This document shows, in pieces, positions 25,584-32,136 of a stretch of DNA of 32,136 nucleotides; within the stretch, counting starts at the first letter, position 1; each line of letters starts with the position of its first letter. The position numbers and the translations under genes are program-made. The stretch is from assembly GCF_002742685.1 (NCBI RefSeq), contig NZ_PEDM01000031.1, positions 1-32,136 on the forward strand. Direction: 5' to 3'. The stretch is from Anoxybacillus flavithermus (GTDB taxonomy: Bacteria; Bacillota; Bacilli; Bacillales; Anoxybacillaceae). Below the pieces are notes generated by a model. The model searched no databases. It was given only the letters and a program-made list of their open reading frames with translations, and was not told the DNA's origin.

Positions 25584-27761
25584 TTAAGAAAAATTGGAAG
25601 AAGGTTTGTCCAGCGAAATTCCTTTTCCCTTCCATTGCTCACGGTTGAAATCGTATTCAACATCAGCGATATATATGTGGTCAAATGGCTTTGGCAAGCG
25701 CTCCGACACATATTTTTCTGCTACATATCGCTGAACGCTAACCGTTTTCTTTTCAATTTCCATCCGTAATTTCAAGCGTTTTTTCCATTCTTTTTCTTTT
25801 TTATATTGCTCGAATAGATGATCGATTTGATCATATATCTTCCGAGTAATGACTTGAATGTTTTGAATATCACGTAGCTTTTGTTGTGCTTCTCGTTTAT
25901 CCATTCCATATGGATCAAGATTGTCAAACATGTATAAGGCATCTTCAAATTCTTTCAAAAATGATGTTCCCGTTAATCGTTTTCGGTCATATAGTTGCGC
26001 TACCATTTTTACTTTTGCACGTTCATCGATAATTTGGTTATCATATGGTTCTAACTGCCGAATACTTTCATTCACAAGATTCTCGTTATACACTTTCGGA
26101 ACGCCTGAAATATTTTCTGTGAAAATATGAATATTGCAACCGTCATGGTCTAACGCTCTCTTCCGATAACAACGTCCAAAACGTTGGAATAAGCTATCTA
26201 ATGTCGACATTTCTGTAAATAAATAGTCAAAGTCGATATCAATACTCGCCTCGACAAGTTGGGTGGTAATCCAAATTCCTTTTTCATTATTTTCGTTAAA
26301 TTCTTTAATGCGTTTTTCTAGTAGTTGGCGATCTTCTTGTGTAAATTGTGAATGAAGCAAGTAGACGGGAACATGAGTCTCGCATTGTAAGAATTTATCG
26401 TAAAGACTCATTGCCTTACGAACTGTATTGACAATGACAAGTATTTGCGATGTTTCTCCCAAGTTCAATATTTCCCCAATCGCTTCCTCAATCCCCTCGG
26501 CACGCAAGCAAATGCGGTGGCGGTGTACGCTTGTATCAATGAACTCCTCGATCGCAATCTGGTCGTCGTCAATCACATTTCGCTGTTTTAGCTCCTCCAA
26601 ATATAACGTGGGAAGCGTAGCAGTCATAATCATAAATTTTCCACCTACACGATGGATCATTTCGAGTGATTTAATTAGCATCGCTGCAATCCTTGGCTCA
26701 TACGCTTGTATTTCATCAATGACCACTTTTGCATTCGCCATTGCAGCTAGTTCTTTTTCAAACCCTTTATAGTAAAAAGGAAACTTTAAAATTTGATCGA
26801 TTGTTGTAAGCAATAACTTCTTCGCATAATGTTCAGACTGTTGTTTTAATTCTTCCCAATTTTCCTCTTTGTCTACTAAATAATGCACGCTCGTGGAGTG
26901 TAACAACCCAACCGCGTCATAGCCCATTTTTTCTTTTATTCTGTCGTATATCGCATTAATGCTCACTCGAAGTGGCAATGTAAAAAATGCTTTATCATCT
27001 CGAATCCATAAAAGGGCTGCTTCCGTTTTCCCCATTCCCGTTTGTGCGATAGCGATCACATGCTTATCATGATGTTGTTCAGCAAATTGTTGTAAATCGT
27101 TTTTATGAAATCCTTGTTTTTTCATATATTCATTTACATTTATGTAAATTGATTTTTCTACATCTCTTTCGACATCCATATGAGCAGATGCCGCATGGTC
27201 TAAACGATGTAGCAACCCTTTAATCATGACATATTTCCAAAATTCTTCCCCGTCATGATATGTATAGCGGTTTAATAACCGATCAACGAATCGATATGAA
27301 AATTTTTCTGTCATCGGTAAATTCATATGTTCACTTAGTTGAGATAACTGATTTTTTATATCGTTCTCTAAAACATGACGAATGATTTCTTTCTCTGGAT
27401 GCTGGTCACGCTCATGATGATAACCAACCGCATGAATGAGTAGTCGCTCTTCTTCTTTCGTGAGGTCTAGCTGTTTTAGTGGGATACATCCTACTGATAA
27501 ATAATTGTGAGGCACATTTGTTTCCATATCCGTTTCTAACACAGATTCACGAATTGCCTGGCGGATTTTATTTTGAAATACCGTGTTCACTTTACCAACA
27601 TCATGATATTGTACAGCGATTTCTAACAGCCTCCACATTCGCTCGTCCATCAGCATGAGTTTATGACCGTAAGCGTTTTTTAACAATTTTAAATTATGGA
27701 GGAGACGATCCGTATGTTCACGAATCGTCTCTTTCCCCTCGGATTTTGCATAGAAAGTCAT
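25584..27761 (-). CDS. cas3: CRISPR-associated helicase/nuclease Cas3
   Basis: Cas3 is recruited by target-bound Cascade to unwind and cut DNA. The 725-residue protein fuses an N-terminal HD nuclease (His16, His53-Asp54 in YHDVGK, His115/116 in GYHHERD, and Asp188 in HRLDHA) to an SF2 helicase. The helicase motifs are Walker A QTGMGKT (240-246), DEIQ at 349-352 in place of DExH, MTATLP (379-384), TTQLVEASIDID (499-510) and QRFGR (526-530). A C-terminal domain follows. AGGAGG precedes the ATG, 11 bases after cas5. All core catalytic motifs look intact. Confidence 0.97.
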   Translation of the reverse strand: MTFYAKSEGKETIREHTDRLLHNLKLLKNAYGHKLMLMDERMWRLLEIAVQYHDVGKVNTVFQNKIRQAIRESVLETDMETNVPHNYLSVGCIPLKQLDLTKEEERLLIHAVGYHHERDQHPEKEIIRHVLENDIKNQLSQLSEHMNLPMTEKFSYRFVDRLLNRYTYHDGEEFWKYVMIKGLLHRLDHAASAHMDVERDVEKSIYINVNEYMKKQGFHKNDLQQFAEQHHDKHVIAIAQTGMGKTEAALLWIRDDKAFFTLPLRVSINAIYDRIKEKMGYDAVGLLHSTSVHYLVDKEENWEELKQQSEHYAKKLLLTTIDQILKFPFYYKGFEKELAAMANAKVVIDEIQAYEPRIAAMLIKSLEMIHRVGGKFMIMTATLPTLYLEELKQRNVIDDDQIAIEEFIDTSVHRHRICLRAEGIEEAIGEILNLGETSQILVIVNTVRKAMSLYDKFLQCETHVPVYLLHSQFTQEDRQLLEKRIKEFNENNEKGIWITTQLVEASIDIDFDYLFTEMSTLDSLFQRFGRCYRKRALDHDGCNIHIFTENISGVPKVYNENLVNESIRQLEPYDNQIIDERAKVKMVAQLYDRKRLTGTSFLKEFEDALYMFDNLDPYGMDKREAQQKLRDIQNIQVITRKIYDQIDHLFEQYKKEKEWKKRLKLRMEIEKKTVSVQRYVAEKYVSERLPKPFDHIYIADVEYDFNREQWKGKGISLDKPSSNFS

Positions 27762-27772
27762 TGTTCTTCCTC

Positions 27773-28474
27773 CTACAAATGATAAAAGACTAGTTCCCCG
27801 TCTTCATCAATCCAGACCCCTTCTGGTGCCTCAATCCCTTTTTGTACATAACCAACATCAACTTTTTCCCACTGCCGAATCCCGTTAACAATTTCATATT
27901 TCCAGTTGAGTTGATAAGGAATACTTTTTGTTTCTCGATCAAGCAGATAACTAGGAATATAAGCATTCCATTGTAAAGTTTCCTCTTCTTCCAGCTCTTG
28001 CACTTCCACGAGTTTATATTCATCAATCCGAACTAAATCTTCCCAACGACCAAGGCTGTAATGAGTCGCACTATGCTCGATAGCATGAATGATTTGCTCT
28101 AAGATGTGTTTCTCTGCTTCGACATGGATTAATAAATGGACATTGTGCAATAAATGCGTGTACATTGGCATCGTTGTAATTTCGTTTTTATCGTAAGAAA
28201 ATTCCATTCGTGCCAACCCATCTAGTACAAGCGGAAAGCTTGATAGTTCTCTCTTTTTGAAAAAGTAATATCGTTGATAATCAAGCAACTTCGCTTCATA
28301 CGTTCCTTGCACGCTCAATCGCATCGGAATGAATTGATTGGCATCAAGCAAAGCATGAATCATTCCTTTTACGGTTGAGTATGGCGGAAGCGGATATGTT
28401 TCCGCCACTTTGGAAGCAAACGGCTTTTTGTAGCACGCTGTTTCTTGAAATAGTTTTAATCGTAACGCTTTCAT
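27773..28474 (-). CDS. cas5: Type I-B Cascade subunit Cas5
   Basis: Cas5 caps the 5' handle of the crRNA in Cascade. The 233-residue protein has the N-terminal RAMP fold start MKALRLKLFQETACYKKPF followed by TYPLPPYSTVKGMIHALLDA, the hallmark Cas5 segment, and SLGRWEDLVRIDEY in the second half, corresponding to the family's GR-ED motif. It follows cas7 by two bases. The Cas5t/Cas5b assignment rests on its Cst1/Cst2-type neighbours. Confidence 0.93.
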   Translation of the reverse strand: MKALRLKLFQETACYKKPFASKVAETYPLPPYSTVKGMIHALLDANQFIPMRLSVQGTYEAKLLDYQRYYFFKKRELSSFPLVLDGLARMEFSYDKNEITTMPMYTHLLHNVHLLIHVEAEKHILEQIIHAIEHSATHYSLGRWEDLVRIDEYKLVEVQELEEEETLQWNAYIPSYLLDRETKSIPYQLNWKYEIVNGIRQWEKVDVGYVQKGIEAPEGVWIDEDGELVFYHL

Positions 28475-28476
28475 AC

Positions 28477-29382
28477 TTAAACACCATAATACAATTGAAT
28501 TTGTTTTGAAACATATTGGAAAAACGGTTCGACAGGCATCACTTGTTCGCTAAATAAATCGTAAAATTCCCCTTCATTAGCAAACACACCGCTTAATATG
28601 CCGATTTTTGTATCTTTCCCGATTGCTTCCCCGGCAAATGTTTGTTCCATTGTTTCTTTAATTGGCTTTGTTTGTATAGTCCATCCGTTCCCTGTCGTAC
28701 TTAGTTGAACGCGTCCAAGGAAAAATGGATTTGCGACGTTATACATTCCGCCGATGACAAAAAGCGGAGCTAAATTTTCTTGTCGCCCGCGAATGTTGCG
28801 GTTTAGCACTTTTAACACTTCAAGCAGTTGAAGTACACGGTTTGCTTTTTCTTCGTTTGGAAGTTCAATCTCTCCATCTACACCGACGCGGTTTAAATCA
28901 ATGGTGAGCGTGTATGTGTAAAAACTATGGTGTTGTTCAATATTGACTAAGTTAGCATCTTGCCCAATGCGACTTGCGAGTCCCATGTTATTTAAAAATT
29001 CTAAATCACTTTTATACGGCTCAAGCGAAATCGCATGGCTTAAACGAACAACAGCGGGACGTTTTTCTCCTCCTTCACCTTTTTGTGTTTTTAAATATCC
29101 AAATAGATCCATTTCCACTGAATCTCTGATTGAAATATCCTTTTTGAATTGAACGACGCTTTTTCCCCCATCGCTCGCCTTTGTAACAGTATCTAAATTC
29201 CACCCAAACAGTTCGTTCCCGAGCCGAACAATATCGTAACGGATACTTTGTCGCGATGCATACGTATATACTTCGCCATCGCCGCGATGAAATTTTTTCA
29301 ACTCTGAAATATTAGCAATCCCTTCTCCATAGTTTAGTGAGTTTGCTTGAAAAATCGTGGTCATCGTTAACGCTTTTTTCAT
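28477..29382 (-). CDS. cas7: Type I-B Cascade backbone Cas7 (Cst2/DevR family)
   Basis: Cas7 polymerizes along the crRNA spacer as the Cascade backbone. The 301-residue protein starts MKKALTMTTIFQANSLNYGE and contains FHRGDGEVYTYASRQSIRYD, RPAVVRLSHAISLEPYKSD and LNRNIRGRQENLAPLFVIGG, a pattern I recognise as Cst2/DevR. Its ATG overlaps the cas8 stop in ATGA, so Cas8 and Cas7 synthesis should be coupled. Confidence 0.95.
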   Translation of the reverse strand: MKKALTMTTIFQANSLNYGEGIANISELKKFHRGDGEVYTYASRQSIRYDIVRLGNELFGWNLDTVTKASDGGKSVVQFKKDISIRDSVEMDLFGYLKTQKGEGGEKRPAVVRLSHAISLEPYKSDLEFLNNMGLASRIGQDANLVNIEQHHSFYTYTLTIDLNRVGVDGEIELPNEEKANRVLQLLEVLKVLNRNIRGRQENLAPLFVIGGMYNVANPFFLGRVQLSTTGNGWTIQTKPIKETMEQTFAGEAIGKDTKIGILSGVFANEGEFYDLFSEQVMPVEPFFQYVSKQIQLYYGV

Positions 29383-31157
29383 GCTTTAACTTCCTCCTGT
29401 TCTTCTTTATATTGGTTTGCGAGTAATCCGGCAATAAACGCATTCGCCACTGTCGCAAAATCGAGATCTCTTTCATGTAGCGCATTTAAGAAAATAGGTG
29501 ACATCGGACGATCTGTAGACATATAAATACGCATAAGCGTATCCATAAAACTTTTTCGATTTCCGGCTTTTGCAGCATTTAATAAACGGTAAGCAATACT
29601 CGCTACTTTTTTCTCCGGACCGCTCGAACGCATAATCGCATCACGGATTTCCCGTCCTTGCATAAACAACGCGCTCACTCTTTTATCTGTCGTGGCCACA
29701 TCTCTCACTCCCTTTTTAAACTGCAAAATTCGATTCCGCTCCCGCACAGCAATGTACGGGCCATTCGTACTTCTTTCATTTTTGATGCAATCGCGCAAAT
29801 AGTGATAGATGACATGAATTGGATCCGCACCACGTAGCACGTATTGCACGAATTTCTCTCGATAGTCATATAGTTTTATAGAATCGAGCTTATCGGCATG
29901 TTGCTTGAAATAATGAGCTAAATACATAGGTAAGTGATAATAATGTAAATGTGTTTTTTTACTGTCGTAGTCCGAAAAGAATTCTAAGAAAAACAAATGA
30001 TCGACCGCATACTCCGATTCTTTTTTTACACTTTGAACAAGTTGGCTAACAATCTTGTTAAAAGGCTCTCTTTTTTTCTTTAATTGCCTAAAATGATTGT
30101 TTTTTTGCAAAATTTCTGCGAAAGTTGCATCTGTCTGAACAAATCCTGCATATAGTCTCCGCTCCGTTTGATCGCCTATTCCGTCATTTTTGAAATAAAT
30201 AGCTACTCCAATTGGCGCGAATAAAAGCACAAGTTTAGCTAATGAAGACAATGGTTTAGGTTGTTGACTATCAAAACGCCAACTGAAGTTAAATGCTTTA
30301 TCTTTCGCAACACCGATGGGCGAAAATACCATTTCTTCAAAATTATAAAAAGCTAGACGCTCGTTGAAAAGCAGACACTTATTTATTTTAGTATTGATGT
30401 ATTCCTGTATTTCTTCTAGTGTTTTCTTCTTCCATTCCCTTTTTAATTGTTTAAAAGGTTGATATTCACCTTTTTTTTCTAACAAAGAACTTATCTCTTC
30501 AATAGAGTGACTATCATTAAGTACAGATTCCAAGTGTAAATCATTCATTACAGGAAAAACATAACTATTGTAAAATTCTTTTACGTGACCTTCAAAATCT
30601 AAATTATTTTTTGATACATTTAAAAATGAAACTTGCCCAAAAAATAATGGTTTTAGTATAGCATGTTTAAAATAATTAAGAGTTAATTTTTCATTGATTT
30701 TTGTTTCACTATACACTTGCTTTAAAGTACGTATATGCTCTTCCAACTGATGTACTTGTTCATATTTCTTTATTTCTCTTATCTGTTTTAATGTATTTTC
30801 TAGCGTTTCATGAGTGAAATATTTAAGTATTTTAGTTCCTGTATCTGATATAGATTTTTTTAACTCATTTATATTACTCTTAAATTGTTTTTCATTCTTC
30901 ACTTGTTCTACGTAAGCATCTAATCTTTCGCATTCCCTTCTAGCAACACTATACTCCTCCAACAAATACAGAAAATATGCCCGTGGCAATTGCGGAAGTA
31001 CATCGGTATCCAATTCAATTCCCCACGGCTTAGCTGTCACGCTATCTTTGTATTCATCACTAATGATTCCGTTTTTTCGTCCGTATTCAAACACACGATA
31101 TAGCCCGACAAGCCCCATGTTGACCATCCATTCACCCATGCGCAGTTCAACTTTCAT
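29379..31157 (-). CDS. cas8b: Type I-B Cascade large subunit Cas8b (Cst1-like)
   Basis: The 592-residue protein occupies the large-subunit position between cas6 and cas7. Its start, MKVELRMGEWMVNMGLVGLYR, is typical of Cas8b1/Cst1, the subunit that recognises the PAM and recruits Cas3. The middle (about residues 80-270) is rich in Lys, Glu and Asn, helical in appearance, and encoded by visibly more AT-rich DNA than the ends. The C-terminal part (RAYRLLNAAKAG-like region KVASIAYRLLNAAKAGNRKS) is more conserved-looking. No CxxC zinc-finger pair is evident. It overlaps cas6 and cas7 by four bases each, behind GGAGGAGGTGAAGG. Confidence 0.9.
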   Translation of the reverse strand: MKVELRMGEWMVNMGLVGLYRVFEYGRKNGIISDEYKDSVTAKPWGIELDTDVLPQLPRAYFLYLLEEYSVARRECERLDAYVEQVKNEKQFKSNINELKKSISDTGTKILKYFTHETLENTLKQIREIKKYEQVHQLEEHIRTLKQVYSETKINEKLTLNYFKHAILKPLFFGQVSFLNVSKNNLDFEGHVKEFYNSYVFPVMNDLHLESVLNDSHSIEEISSLLEKKGEYQPFKQLKREWKKKTLEEIQEYINTKINKCLLFNERLAFYNFEEMVFSPIGVAKDKAFNFSWRFDSQQPKPLSSLAKLVLLFAPIGVAIYFKNDGIGDQTERRLYAGFVQTDATFAEILQKNNHFRQLKKKREPFNKIVSQLVQSVKKESEYAVDHLFFLEFFSDYDSKKTHLHYYHLPMYLAHYFKQHADKLDSIKLYDYREKFVQYVLRGADPIHVIYHYLRDCIKNERSTNGPYIAVRERNRILQFKKGVRDVATTDKRVSALFMQGREIRDAIMRSSGPEKKVASIAYRLLNAAKAGNRKSFMDTLMRIYMSTDRPMSPIFLNALHERDLDFATVANAFIAGLLANQYKEEQEEVKA

Positions 31158-31882
31158 TCCTTCACCTCCTCCACTTCAAGCATTCCAAATCCTTGATTAC
31201 GCCGTTTGGACAAACCAAGCTGATAAATTAACTGTAAATCAGCAGGATCTCCGCTCATCTTAAATAAGCCATGATACGTGGTGAAATATAAATGCTGTTG
31301 TTCTCCATACTTTTCTACAAATTGACGATTAGATTCTTTGATGACCATCTTTTTAAATCGAATAGGTTGCATCGCCAATGGTCTGGATAATCCCGTGCCA
31401 CGATATTCATATAAAATTGTATTGGCTAAGTAATTGATATGTTTTTCATAATTCTTGTCATCTGGTGCGATTGGCGATTTGTTTTCATCTTCTACTAACA
31501 AAGGCGAAAGCGTTCGGAAGACAACCGTAGGTGATGTAATCTTTCTTTCATCTCCCATGACTATTTTTCCCCGAATCAATTCGTATCCTTTATACTCAAA
31601 CCTTTTTTTGCTTTGCAAACCGTTATACACGTGAAGCAAAAATTCATAATCAGGTGAACTAATAATAACGCGTAGTTCATCTAACTCAATTTCATCACCT
31701 TTGAAACGGAAATTTTTTAAAAAGGGTGAGAAAACGAAAGGTTTTGTTACATTTGCTTTCGCATATAACCGCTCGTAATACTCCTCACTAGACGCTCGTA
31801 TACTTTCTTTGAGAATTGAAACAATCGCCATCCGATAATGAACAGGGATTTTTTTTACTTGAAATGAACAAATAATTCTCAT
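31154..31882 (-). CDS. cas6: CRISPR RNA endoribonuclease Cas6
   Basis: Cas6 cuts pre-crRNA within repeats to leave the 8-base 5' handle. The 242-residue RAMP protein starts MRIICSFQVKKIPVHYRMAI and ends with the glycine-rich loop GLSKRRNQGFGMLEVE, the Cas6 hallmark. A histidine near the N-terminus (PVHY) is a candidate catalytic residue, as in many Cas6 proteins. It is the first gene of the operon and has a strong AAGGAGG before the ATG. Because the repeat is weakly structured, recognition would have to rely on sequence. Confidence 0.94.
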   Translation of the reverse strand: MRIICSFQVKKIPVHYRMAIVSILKESIRASSEEYYERLYAKANVTKPFVFSPFLKNFRFKGDEIELDELRVIISSPDYEFLLHVYNGLQSKKRFEYKGYELIRGKIVMGDERKITSPTVVFRTLSPLLVEDENKSPIAPDDKNYEKHINYLANTILYEYRGTGLSRPLAMQPIRFKKMVIKESNRQFVEKYGEQQHLYFTTYHGLFKMSGDPADLQLIYQLGLSKRRNQGFGMLEVEEVKE

Positions 31883-32136
31883 AGCACACCTCCTTCCTCT
31901 CCCATTCTATCGAAAAGAAACGGAAAATGTTGTCGTTTTTTGTCAAATAGACTTAAATTTTAAGAAAATTTCACAATTTAAAACATATTACATCCAATCA
32001 TTATATTGAGCAATTTAAAATTAAAAGCTTACAAATATTCATCTGTTCCCCTTATTTTCTTGACATAATATTTAAATACTGTAGATGAGTAAATTTACTA
32101 ACATAAATTTACAACCAAACAAAAAAGAAGACATGA
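31883..32136. other. AT-rich region upstream of the cas operon
   Basis: No gene is visible in the last 254 bases. The cas operon promoter should be here. TATAAT on the minus strand (32000-32005) is a good -10 candidate without a clear -35, and TTGACA on the minus strand (31946-31941) is a perfect -35 without a -10 at the right spacing. On the plus strand, TTGACA at 32060-32065 followed by ...ATGA at the window edge hints at a divergent gene beginning outside the window. Confidence 0.45.

Noticed and set aside
31985-31995. ATTACATCC upstream of the cas operon as a stray CRISPR repeat
   Set aside because: Only about eight bases agree with the repeat and the flanks do not.

Overview
The window reads as chromosome from a spore-forming, competent Bacillaceae, most like Anoxybacillus or Geobacillus. 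The evidence is the Bacillus-type late-competence (comE) locus, the yqeG-to-yqeM gene order, sda, sigK, close MotA/MotB relatives and moderate GC. Genus is an inference from gene content and protein resemblance, not from a database search.

Layout. Positions 1-53 (minus) look like the 5' end of a group II intron lying just behind the holA terminator. Next come holA (minus), the small gene yqzM (plus) and the comE operon comEA-comEB-comEC (minus), with comER divergent (plus). A minus-strand operon yqeG-yqeH-aroE-yqeI-nadD-yqeK-rsfS-yqeM (5805-10792) combines ribosome assembly and silencing factors with shikimate and NAD synthesis enzymes; its genes overlap or nearly abut. A cluster of DnaA boxes then precedes sda, the checkpoint that ties sporulation to replication. 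After this come psd (minus) and pssA (plus) for phosphatidylethanolamine synthesis, the motA-motB flagellar stator pair, a KtrB/KtrD-type potassium channel subunit (minus), an uninterrupted sigK (plus), and a DUF4405 membrane protein (minus).

The right half is a complete type I-B CRISPR-Cas locus on the minus strand. The order is cas6-cas8b(cst1)-cas7(cst2)-cas5-cas3-cas4-cas1-cas2, then a leader of about 185 bases, then an array of 94 repeats (93 identical 29-base copies plus one degenerate copy) and 93 spacers of 34-42 bases. Cas8, Cas7, Cas5 and Cas6-processed crRNA would form Cascade; Cas3 is the HD-nuclease/helicase; Cas4-Cas1-Cas2 form the acquisition module. Repeats read GTTT...AAAG on the minus strand and the degenerate repeat is at the low-coordinate end, so the leader and newest spacers are next to cas2.

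No clearly new system is visible. The observations most worth following are: one protospacer represented twice with a one-base length difference; an unusual set of inverted repeats sharing a GTTGATAT core in the leader; several spacers that are themselves inverted or tandem repeats; and the intron start behind the holA terminator.
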